Source of the DNA: JACVRW01 sp963850205
GTDB taxonomy: Bacteria; Actinomycetota; Thermoleophilia; Solirubrobacterales; Thermoleophilaceae
Direction: 5' to 3'
Assembly: GCA_963850205.1 (NCBI GenBank)
Contig: CAWKKJ010000002.1
Span: 1 to 64,000, forward strand
Length of the DNA: 64,000 nucleotides
Below the pieces are notes generated by a model. It was not told where the DNA came from and searched no databases. It was given only the letters and a program-made list of their open reading frames with translations. The translations under genes were made by a program, and so were the position numbers. Of this stretch, positions 57,200 through 64,000 are shown piece by piece (the stretch's first letter is position 1; the number at the start of each line of letters is the position of its first letter).

Positions 57200-58083
57200 G
57201 CTCCCACCCGCCTCGGCGCCCCCAGCAGCTCGCGCGCCTCCTCGACGGTCGCGGCGCGGCGGCCCATGTCCTCCACCAGCCGCCGGGCCCGGGCGATCAG
57301 ATCGCCGTTGGAGCCCGCCATCTCGCCGTCGGGCAGGTAGAAGTTGTCCTCGAGCCCCACGCGCACGTTGCCGCCGTAGGCGGCGGCCGCCGCGACCAGC
57401 CGCCACTGGCCGCGCCCGATCCCGATCACGCCCCAGTTGTTGGCCGACTCCGCCCCGCCCGGAACCTGGCCGGCCATGTGGGCCAGGTTCTGAGGCGTGG
57501 GCCGGATGCCCCCGTTCACGCCCATCACGCACGAGATCTGAAGCGGCTCGGACAGCAGCCCCATGTCGAGCAGCGGGTCGAGGTTGGCCACGTGCCCCGA
57601 GTCGAAGCACTCGTGCTCGGGCCGGATGTCCAGCTCGTTCATCGCCTCCAGGAACTCGATGATCGTGTCGAAGGAGTTCTCGAACACGGTCTTGAACACG
57701 AAGTCCTTGCGCCGGCTGGAGTACTTCGCGTAGTTCATCGAGCCCATGTTCAGCGCCCCCACGTCGGGACGTAGCTCGCGCAGGTACTCGATCCGCTTCT
57801 CGATCGGTACGCCGATGGCGCCGGTGGAGTAGTTGATCACCACGTCGTCCACCGCGCCCCTGACGGCCTCGGTGATGGCCCGGAAGTCATCCACCTCGTA
57901 GCTGGGCACCCCATCCGGCGTGCGGGCGTGGATATGGACCATCGCCGCGCCCTCGTCCACCGCGCGGCGGGCCTCGGCGGCGTACTCGTCGGGCGTGTAG
58001 GGAATGGCCGGGCACTGGTCGCGGTTGGCCACGGCGCCCGAGATCGAGCAGGTGATCACGCAGGGGCTCTCGAAGCGGCTCAC
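57196..58083 (-). CDS. BKACE-family (DUF849) beta-keto acid cleavage enzyme
   Basis: A 295-residue TIM-barrel member of the 3-keto-5-aminohexanoate cleavage enzyme family. PCVITCSISGAVANRDQCP, AMVHIHARTPDGVPSY (zinc-binding His-x-His) and PEHECFDSGHVANL are signatures. VGLEDNFYLPDGEMAGSNGDLIARA ends the barrel. Members swap a beta-keto acid and acetyl-CoA for acetoacetate and a new CoA ester; the specific substrate is open. It is convergent with nothing; the ATG is beside a DUF1254 stop (4-nt overlap), so all four genes form one operon. Confidence 0.9.
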   Translation of the reverse strand: MSRFESPCVITCSISGAVANRDQCPAIPYTPDEYAAEARRAVDEGAAMVHIHARTPDGVPSYEVDDFRAITEAVRGAVDDVVINYSTGAIGVPIEKRIEYLRELRPDVGALNMGSMNYAKYSSRRKDFVFKTVFENSFDTIIEFLEAMNELDIRPEHECFDSGHVANLDPLLDMGLLSEPLQISCVMGVNGGIRPTPQNLAHMAGQVPGGAESANNWGVIGIGRGQWRLVAAAAAYGGNVRVGLEDNFYLPDGEMAGSNGDLIARARRLVEDMGRRAATVEEARELLGAPRRVGA

Positions 58084-59450
58084 GGCAGGCGCTCCAGGGC
58101 CGGCGGGCGCCAGCGCCCGCGGAGGATGCTCCGCTTGGGCCAGTACTGGCGCAGGCTGAGGCGAAAGCCGGCCTCGGGGGCGGGCAGCCAGTTCACTCGG
58201 AGCGCGGCGGGGCGGTCGCGCTGGATGAGGATGACGATCGACCCGTCGCGGCGGCGCACCAGCGGCGGGTGGCTGTCGCCCAGCGCGTAGCGCCTGAGCG
58301 GGTTGCGCACCAGGAAGCCGTCGAGGTCGTAGAGGGTGAGCGACCAGAAGGCCCTAACCGGGGGTTCCTCACCCGGTGGGAAGACCAGCCGGTAGCGGTT
58401 GGCGCCGTTCAGCAGCGCACCGTCGCCGTCGGTGATCCCCGTGCCGTAGACGGCCTCGGCCGGCGTGTTGGCCCCGAGGCCCACGAGGGCGACGGCGGCA
58501 CGCAACTCGTAGTCGGTGCCGTAGTTGCCGACTCTGCGGTCGAGCCGCAGCCAGCCGCGGTTGGCCGCCGCGCGCTCCAGCAGCTCGCCGCGGGTGCGGC
58601 CCGGCAGCTCGGCCGCCTCTCGCTCGACGCCCTCGCGCAACCCGTCGAGCACGTCGGGAGCCAGGCCGGCAGCGGAAGGGCGCAGCCCGGGGCCGACGCC
58701 GAGCGCGGCCAGCCGGTCGAGAATCGGGCGGTCGCGAGCCGGCGGCGGATTGGCCTGAAGCCCGGCGCCCAGCTCGTTCAGGAACGCGAGCCCGTCGCTG
58801 GGCAGCGGCGCCTTGTTGGGGCGCCCCGGCCGCTTCCCTCTTGTCCGCGGCGCCGGCGACAGCCGGTAGCGCACCATCTTCCGCAGGGCTCGGAGCTGGT
58901 CGCTGCGGGCGTCGGTGGCGAGGGTCCGGCCGATCACCCACAGGCGCCGGTGGCGGGAGCGGATCACCGTCGTGCCGGGCACCCTGCGTCCGTGCTTGCG
59001 GGTCCATGTGATGGCGAAGCGGCCCGCCCGGCTGCCGGTGGTGCGGGTGCCCACGTACCCGATGGTGTTCGTGTACGGGTCGAGCAGCTGGAACACGAAG
59101 TAGCGCCGGCCCATGTCCGGGTGGCTCAGCACCACCGGCCCCTTGCCCAGGTCGAGGTGGGCGATCGAGTACAGGGTGTCGACGTTCGGCGCCACCACCG
59201 TGCGGTCCTGCGGGCGGGCGAAGCCGCGGGCGTGGCTGAACAGGTTCACCGGGGCGTTTCCACGGCCGTCGGGCGCGCGCACGCTCGTCATCTCCTCACG
59301 CACCCGGAGGAACTCGAGCAGCGGCAGCCCGTAGCGGTAGGCCTCCCGCCCGGTCTCGACGGCCTGCTCCCGGGTCACCTGGGCCTGGGCGCCGGGGGCA
59401 GCGGCAGCGAGGGCCGCCAGCGCGAGCAGGGCCGCGATGATCCGCCTCAT
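58080..59450 (-). CDS. DUF1254/DUF1214 exported protein
   Basis: A 456-residue protein with signal peptide (IIAALLALAALAAAAPGAQAQ). The DUF1254 part (TREQAVETGREAYRYGLPLLEF, RTVVAPNVDTLYSIAHLDLGKGPVVLSHPDMGRRYFVFQLLDPYTNTIGYVG) is followed by a DUF1214 part (ANRYRLVFPPGEEPPVRAFWSLTLYD, NPLRRYALGDSHPP, VNWLPAPEAGFRLSLRQYWPK). The two domains are normally joined as here. Function unknown. First gene of the acyl-CoA operon. Confidence 0.9.
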   Translation of the reverse strand: MRRIIAALLALAALAAAAPGAQAQVTREQAVETGREAYRYGLPLLEFLRVREEMTSVRAPDGRGNAPVNLFSHARGFARPQDRTVVAPNVDTLYSIAHLDLGKGPVVLSHPDMGRRYFVFQLLDPYTNTIGYVGTRTTGSRAGRFAITWTRKHGRRVPGTTVIRSRHRRLWVIGRTLATDARSDQLRALRKMVRYRLSPAPRTRGKRPGRPNKAPLPSDGLAFLNELGAGLQANPPPARDRPILDRLAALGVGPGLRPSAAGLAPDVLDGLREGVEREAAELPGRTRGELLERAAANRGWLRLDRRVGNYGTDYELRAAVALVGLGANTPAEAVYGTGITDGDGALLNGANRYRLVFPPGEEPPVRAFWSLTLYDLDGFLVRNPLRRYALGDSHPPLVRRRDGSIVILIQRDRPAALRVNWLPAPEAGFRLSLRQYWPKRSILRGRWRPPALERLP

Positions 59451-59484
59451 ATGGCGAGCGCGCGGTGCGCGCGAGCGTTCGATC

Positions 59485-61080
59485 TCACACCGGCATCACC
59501 CCGTGCTTCTTGTGGGGCCGCGCCACCCGCTTGCTCTCGGCCATCTCCAGCGCCCGGATCACGGTGGGGCGGGTCTCGCGCGGGTCGATCACGTCGTCGA
59601 TCATCGCGTTGCCCGCGGCGATGTAGGGGTCGATGGTCGCCCGGATCCCTTCGATCATCTCGGCCCGCGTCGCGTCGGGGTCCTCGCTGGCCTCGATCTG
59701 CTTGCGGAAGATGATGTTCACCGCCCCTTCGGGCCCCATCACCGAGATCTCGGCGCTCGGCCAGGCCACGATCAGGTCGGGCTCGTAGGCCTTGCCGCAC
59801 ATGACGTAGTAGCCCGCGCCGTAGGCCTTGCGCACGATCACGGTCACCTTCGGCACGGTGGCCCGGGACACCGCGTACAGCATCTTCGCCCCGTGCCTGA
59901 TGATCCCGGCCTGCTCGACCTTGGTGCCCACCATGAAGCCGGGCACGTCCATGAGGAACAGCAGCGGGATGCCGTAGGCGTCGCACAGGTTGACGAAGCG
60001 GGCCGCTTTGTCGGCCGAGTCGTTCTCGAGGATCCCGCCCAGGTGGCGGGGCTGGTTGGCCACGATGCCCACCGGCCGGCCCCCCATGCGGGCCAGGCAG
60101 GTGATGATCGTGCGGGCCCAGCGCGGCTTGAGGTCGAACCACTCCCCGTCGTCGACGATTCGCCGGATCACCTCGTACATGTCGTAGGGGTGGCGAGGGG
60201 AGTCGGGGAGGATGTCGAGCAGGTCCTCGTCGCCGCGTTCGATCGGATCGGCGGTCTCGCGCCGCGGCGGCGGCTCCTCGCAGTTCTGGGGAAAGTGGGA
60301 GAGGTAGTCCTTGATGGCCTGGATGCAGTCCTCGTCCGAGGCCACCTCCAGGTCTCCGACGCCCGACACCCGGGTGTGCACCCGCGAGCCGCCCAGCTGC
60401 TCCTGGGTCACGTCCTCGCCGGTGACCGCCTTGGTGAGGTGCGGGCCGGCAAGGGCCATCGAGCCACGGCCCTTGACCATCGGGACGAAGTCCGCAAGGC
60501 CCGGGATGTAGGCCGTGCCTGCCGCGCAGGGACCCATGAGCGCGGCCACCTGCGGGACCACGCCGCTCATCACTACCTCCTCGCGGAAGAGGTGGCCCGA
60601 CCCCGCGAACAGCGAGCCCGAGGCTTCCTGGATCCGAGCGCCGGCCGAGTCCAGCAGCCAGATCAGCGGGATGCGCTTGCCCAGCGCGAGCTCCCGCAGC
60701 CGGCTGACCTTCAGCTCGCCGGTCATGCCCATGGAGCCGGCCATCACCGTGAAGTCATAGGCCGCCACCGCCACGAGCCGGCCGTCGACCTTGCCGTAGC
60801 CGGTGATCACCCCGTCGGCCGGGGCCTCGCGGCCCTCCATCGCCTTCTGGGAGAAATGCGGCCGCCCGTGGATCCCGAGCTCCGTGAAGGTCCCCTCGTC
60901 GACGAGCAGGGCCAGCCGCTCGCGCGCGGTCAGCTTCTCGCGCTCGTGCTGCTGGGCGATCTTCTGCTCGCCCCCGCCGAGGCGGGCCTTCTCGCGGCGC
61001 TCATGGAGGTCGTCCACCAGCGAGCGCAGCGAGGGGCGGGCGATCAGGGTGTCGGCGGAGGCGCGCTGGGTGGTGGCCAT
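59485..61080 (-). CDS. Acyl-CoA carboxylase carboxyltransferase (beta) subunit
   Basis: A 531-residue biotin-dependent carboxyltransferase with the two crotonase-like halves: GSMGMTGELKVSRLRELALGKRIPLIWLLDSAGARIQE in the N-terminal half, and LFLMDVPGFMVGTKVEQAGIIRHGAKMLYAV, YGAGYYVMCGKAYEPDLIVAWPSAEISVMGPEGAV in the C-terminal half. Propionyl-, methylcrotonyl- and geranyl-CoA types all look similar. No alpha (biotin carboxylase) gene is beside it, so the partner must be elsewhere. The ATG is at 61080, 80 nt from the divergent MFS gene. Confidence 0.92.
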   Translation of the reverse strand: MATTQRASADTLIARPSLRSLVDDLHERREKARLGGGEQKIAQQHEREKLTARERLALLVDEGTFTELGIHGRPHFSQKAMEGREAPADGVITGYGKVDGRLVAVAAYDFTVMAGSMGMTGELKVSRLRELALGKRIPLIWLLDSAGARIQEASGSLFAGSGHLFREEVVMSGVVPQVAALMGPCAAGTAYIPGLADFVPMVKGRGSMALAGPHLTKAVTGEDVTQEQLGGSRVHTRVSGVGDLEVASDEDCIQAIKDYLSHFPQNCEEPPPRRETADPIERGDEDLLDILPDSPRHPYDMYEVIRRIVDDGEWFDLKPRWARTIITCLARMGGRPVGIVANQPRHLGGILENDSADKAARFVNLCDAYGIPLLFLMDVPGFMVGTKVEQAGIIRHGAKMLYAVSRATVPKVTVIVRKAYGAGYYVMCGKAYEPDLIVAWPSAEISVMGPEGAVNIIFRKQIEASEDPDATRAEMIEGIRATIDPYIAAGNAMIDDVIDPRETRPTVIRALEMAESKRVARPHKKHGVMPV

Positions 61081-61160
61081 GCGAGTCGAAAGTGGGAAGT
61101 GCTACTCCCCACTCTGACGGATCGCGCGCGGGAAGGTCAAGGGTTTATGGTCGCCAACAC

Positions 61161-62522
61161 ATGAGCCCGGGCCGCCAGCGCTGGACGCTCATCGCCACCT
61201 GCTTCTCCCAGTTCATGATCCTGCTCGACGTCACGATCGTGAACGTGGCGCTGCCGTCCATCCAGCGGGGACTGGACATGAGCGCGGGCAGCCTCGTGTG
61301 GACGATCAACGCCTACGTGCTGCCCCTGGCCGCCCTGATCCTCGTCGGCGGCACGCTCGGCGATCGCTACGGGCGCAAGCGAATGTTCGCCGTCGGCTTC
61401 GTGCTGTTCACGCTCTTCTCGGCGGGCTGCGCCCTCTCGACCAGCGACCACTTCCTGATCGCCTTCCGCGCGCTGCAAGGCCTGGGCGCCGCCCTGCTCG
61501 CCCCGCTCTCGCTCTCGATCCTGGTCGACGCCTTCGAACCGGAGCGGCGCCCGTGGGCGATCGGGATCTGGGCCACGATCGCCGGCTTTGGCTTCGGCCT
61601 CGGACCCGTGCTGGGGGGCGCGCTGATCGAGGTCTTCGACTGGTCGGCGATCTTCTGGGTCAACGTGCCGATCGGCGTGGCCGGGCTGCTCGCAACGCTC
61701 GCCTATGTGCGCGAGTCCCGGGACCCGACCGCCCGCCGGCTCGATCTCGGCGGCGCCGCGCTCGGCTCGGCGGCGCTCTTCTGCCTGACCCTGGGCCTCG
61801 TCGAGACCGACGACCATGCCTGGACGTCGCCGTTCACCCTCACCCTGCTCGGTGCGGCCGTTGTCCTCGGGGCGGGCTTCGTGGCCTACGAGGCACGACA
61901 CGACGACCCGATGCTGCCGCTTGGCTTCTTCAGACGCCGGGCGTTCGCGGTCGCGAACGTCAACTACCTGCTCATGTACGCCGCGCTGACGGGCACGCTC
62001 TTCTTCGTCTCGCTCTACTTCCAGAACGTCAGGGGCTTCTCGGCGCTCGAGACCGGTCTCTCGTGGCTCACGATGAACGTCCCGTTCCTGCTCGTGTCAC
62101 CGTTCGCCGGGCGTCTCCAGGAGCGCCTGGGCACACGCCGGGTCGTCTTCGGCGGCGCGCTGCTGGCCGGGCTGGGGGTGCTCGACTTCGCGCTCCTGGG
62201 CGTGGACTCGGCGTTCGCGGTCGCCGTGCCCGGCTACGTGCTCGTGGGCGTCGGGTATGGGGCGGCGGTGCCGGCCATCTCGGCGATGGCGATGGGCGCG
62301 ATCGAGGTGCAGCGCGCCGGCGTGGCGTCGGGCGTGCTGAACACCGCGCGCCAGGTCGGCTCGGCGCTTGGCCTGGCGGCCCTCGGATCGATCGCGACGG
62401 CCGTCGCCGCCGGCCCCTTCAGCAACCCTGCCGACTACGTGTCCGGCATGCGGGCGGCGATGCTGGTCGCGGGCGCGCTGGTGCTGGCGGCGGCACTGCT
62501 GAGCGTGGTCAGGCAGGGCTAG
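61161..62522 (+). CDS. DHA2-type MFS drug/H+ antiporter (EmrB/QacA-like)
   Basis: A 453-residue exporter with about 14 helices. FMILLDVTIVNVALPSIQRGL is TM1, GGTLGDRYGRKRMFAVGF the loop 2-3 motif, and GFGFGLGPVLGGALIEVFDWSAIFWVNVPIG the antiporter motif C. RAGVASGVLNTARQVGSALGLAALGSI is typical of the end. Members extrude drugs or metabolites. It ends convergently with the arginase-family gene (14-nt overlap). Confidence 0.88.
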   Translation: MSPGRQRWTLIATCFSQFMILLDVTIVNVALPSIQRGLDMSAGSLVWTINAYVLPLAALILVGGTLGDRYGRKRMFAVGFVLFTLFSAGCALSTSDHFLIAFRALQGLGAALLAPLSLSILVDAFEPERRPWAIGIWATIAGFGFGLGPVLGGALIEVFDWSAIFWVNVPIGVAGLLATLAYVRESRDPTARRLDLGGAALGSAALFCLTLGLVETDDHAWTSPFTLTLLGAAVVLGAGFVAYEARHDDPMLPLGFFRRRAFAVANVNYLLMYAALTGTLFFVSLYFQNVRGFSALETGLSWLTMNVPFLLVSPFAGRLQERLGTRRVVFGGALLAGLGVLDFALLGVDSAFAVAVPGYVLVGVGYGAAVPAISAMAMGAIEVQRAGVASGVLNTARQVGSALGLAALGSIATAVAAGPFSNPADYVSGMRAAMLVAGALVLAAALLSVVRQG

Positions 62523-63339
62523 CCAGGGCCTCGAGGACCGGCTCCAGCACGTCCACAGCGGTCTGCGCCGCCTCCCGCAGCTCCGGCTCGGACTCCGGCG
62601 CCTCGAACGCCGTGATCTCCAGGCCCACCAGCTCGCAGTCCTCGCTCACCGACTCGAGCAGGTCGAACAGCTTGTCGGGACCGAGCCCGCCCGGGGCGGG
62701 GAACTGCGCCGGGAAGCTCTCCGGGTCGAGCACGTCGAGGTCCAGATGGATGTACACCGGCGCCGAGTCGAGCGCGTTCTTGACCGCCACCAGGGTCTCG
62801 ATGGCGCTGGCGCCGATCACCGTCACCGGGCTCCTCTCCAGCAGCTCGCGCTCGGCGGTGTCGAGGTCGCGCACCCCGGCGAGCACCACCCGCTCCGGCG
62901 GTATCGGCTCGGCCAGCCCCGTGTCCCACTGGCCGCAGGCGCCCCCCAGGCACATGCCGCCCAGGAAGCCGCTGGGGGTTGTCGAGGGCGCGTTGAAGTC
63001 GCCGTGGGCGTCGAGCCACAGCACGCGAGCGTCGGGGCGGTACCGCAGCGCCGCCGGCAGGGTGGTCATGCAGGGCGAGCAGTCCCCGGCCAGGAGCAGC
63101 GGCACGTTGCCGCCGCTGAGCGCGTCGTCCACCTGGCCGCCGGCCTCGAGCAGGCAGCCGCGGGAGTTGCGCAGGTCGTCCTGAAAGCCGGCCGGCTGGG
63201 CCTCTTGCGGACGGCCGATCGTCCGCGGCTCCACACCCAGGCGCTCACCCAACAGCGGCGCCAGGACGGCCGCGCCGACGCCCGCCCGCGGCGTGCGGTC
63301 GGAGGTGCGGCAGCGCAGCACGACGAGCGAGACGGCCAT
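62509..63339 (-). CDS. Arginase/agmatinase/formiminoglutamase family protein
   Basis: A 276-residue ureohydrolase-fold protein. The metal-binding motifs are LLAGDCSPCMTTL (usual Gly-Asp-His is Gly-Asp-Cys), VLWLDAHGDFNAP and YIHLDLDVLDPE. The exchange of the first metal His for Cys is noteworthy and could alter metal use. The arginine/agmatine-specific residues cannot be judged. ATG 63339 shares one nt with the stop of the enoyl-CoA hydratase-like gene, so it is in the same transcript. Confidence 0.82.
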   Translation of the reverse strand: MAVSLVVLRCRTSDRTPRAGVGAAVLAPLLGERLGVEPRTIGRPQEAQPAGFQDDLRNSRGCLLEAGGQVDDALSGGNVPLLLAGDCSPCMTTLPAALRYRPDARVLWLDAHGDFNAPSTTPSGFLGGMCLGGACGQWDTGLAEPIPPERVVLAGVRDLDTAERELLERSPVTVIGASAIETLVAVKNALDSAPVYIHLDLDVLDPESFPAQFPAPGGLGPDKLFDLLESVSEDCELVGLEITAFEAPESEPELREAAQTAVDVLEPVLEALASPA

Positions 63340-64000
63340 CAGCGGCCCGTCCAGCGCGGTTCGCGCTTCTCGAAGAATGCGCGCACGCCCTCCTGGATGT
63401 CCTCGGTGGTGAAGGCCACCGACAACTGGGCGCGCAGGTAGTCGAGCGCGTCCTCGAAGGGCATGTCGAGCTGGCGGTACATCGCGTCCTTGCCCAACTT
63501 CATCAGCACCGGCGACTTGGCCGCCAGACGCGTGGCCCAATCGTCAACCGCCGCCTCGAGCTCATCGGCCGGCACCACCCTGTTAACGATCCCCGCCTCG
63601 CGCGCCTCCTCGGCCGACATCCGCTCGCCCAGCAGCAGCAGTTCGTTGGTCTTCTTGCGGCCGACATTGCGGTAGATCAGCGCCATGATCATGAACGGGA
63701 AGACCCCGACGTTGATCTCTGGTGTGCCGAAGGTGGCTCGCTCGGAGGCCACGATCAGGTCGCAGGCCAGCGCCACCCCGAGCGCGCCGGCCAGCACATG
63801 GCCGTTGGCCGCGCAGATCGTGGGCTTGCCCAGCTGCATGATCGTCCGGAACAGGCGGGGAAAGCGCTCCGTGCCGAAGTGCTTGTGCACCAGCGGCACG
63901 TCAGCCGCGAACTGGTCCAGCGAGCCGCCCGCCGAGAACACCTTCTCGTGCGAGGAGCCGAGCACCACGCAGCGGACGGCAACGTCGTCGCGGGCCTCCT
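63339..64000 (-). CDS. Enoyl-CoA hydratase/isomerase family protein, partial
   Basis: A crotonase-fold protein running off the right edge; the start is outside. The visible part includes VVLGSSHEKVFSAGGSLDQF (oxyanion hole), KPTICAANGHVLAGALGVALACDLIVASERATFGTPEINVGVFPFM and a GIVNRVVPADELEAAVDDWA end. At the Glu positions of crotonase (112 and 132 types) only one acidic residue lines up, so it could be an isomerase or hydrolase. It belongs to acyl-CoA metabolism with the nearby carboxylase and racemase-like genes. Confidence 0.9.
   Translation of the reverse strand, partial: EARDDVAVRCVVLGSSHEKVFSAGGSLDQFAADVPLVHKHFGTERFPRLFRTIMQLGKPTICAANGHVLAGALGVALACDLIVASERATFGTPEINVGVFPFMIMALIYRNVGRKKTNELLLLGERMSAEEAREAGIVNRVVPADELEAAVDDWATRLAAKSPVLMKLGKDAMYRQLDMPFEDALDYLRAQLSVAFTTEDIQEGVRAFFEKREPRWTGR

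Noticed and set aside
61091..61113. AGTGGG/CCCACT inverted repeat between the carboxylase and MFS genes
   Set aside because: Only six pairs around an 11-nt spacer, which is expected by chance in this GC-rich DNA.
1..64000. Search for tRNA, rRNA, tmRNA and CRISPR arrays
   Set aside because: No cloverleaf-like GTTC-containing arms with matching stems, no conserved rRNA segments and no regularly spaced repeats were seen by eye.

Overview
The window is 64 kb of uniformly GC-rich, densely packed DNA with short gaps, many 4-nt start/stop overlaps and frequent GTG/TTG starts. Gene content points to an Actinomycetota chromosome: FprA-type ferredoxin-NADP reductase, a PimA-like mannosyltransferase, an actinobacterial HemQ-like protein, Holin-X/DUF3618 membrane proteins, an amtB-glnK-glnA operon and a B12-dependent MetH. 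A member of Thermoleophilia (Solirubrobacterales-like) is my inference. There is no rRNA or tRNA to settle it. I see no prophage, plasmid or CRISPR array.

Layout. 0-5.1 kb (minus): a sugar-import operon (phosphomannose isomerase-like, FGGY kinase, single-domain ABC ATPase, permease, binding lipoprotein). 5.1-8.0 kb (plus): a Trypco1-domain protein coupled to an 851-residue CHAT protease with one membrane segment and an outer seven-bladed propeller. This is the most unusual locus here and resembles predicted conflict/signalling systems. 8.0-12.2 kb (plus): two Rossmann oxidoreductases and an SRPBCC protein, then a DgcA/DgcN-like pair for D-glutamate use. 12.4-13.8 kb: a decayed IS30-family element. 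13.9-17.9 kb: a hydrolase, a SpoIIAA-like protein with an MFS exporter, and a scar of two truncated genes joined head to head.

17.9-22.2 kb (minus): nitrogen assimilation, amtB-glnK-glnA followed by a PucR-type regulator, with a hairpin over the amtB ribosome site and a PII protein lacking Tyr51. 22.3-27.3 kb (minus): metH and a PLP decarboxylase. 27.4-36.2 kb: a frameshifted SDR, an EamA transporter, a PimA-like/flippase fusion, a chlorite-dismutase-family protein, FprA, a Ppx/GppA-HD phosphatase and an MFS protein. 36.2-39.1 kb: a frameshifted FAH-family gene, an ABC1 kinase and a DNA glycosylase.

39.5-41.4 kb: NAD kinase and an Fe-S set (IscA/ErpA, BolA, CGFS glutaredoxin). 41.5-47.3 kb: a secreted hydrolase, small proteins, an epimerase, DegV, an AI-2E family protein and a second flippase-like protein. 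47.3-50.6 kb: a sulfotransferase, a coupled four-gene membrane-protein operon, and a TetR regulator with a nitrilase preceded by a palindromic operator. 50.6-55.3 kb: a DUF2804-like protein, two tandem CapA-like phosphatases, a secreted two-repeat protein and a GNAT enzyme. 55.3-64 kb: an acyl-CoA cluster (MerR, racemase-like CaiB, BKACE, DUF1254, acyl-CoA carboxylase beta), an MFS exporter, an arginase-family protein and a partial enoyl-CoA hydratase.
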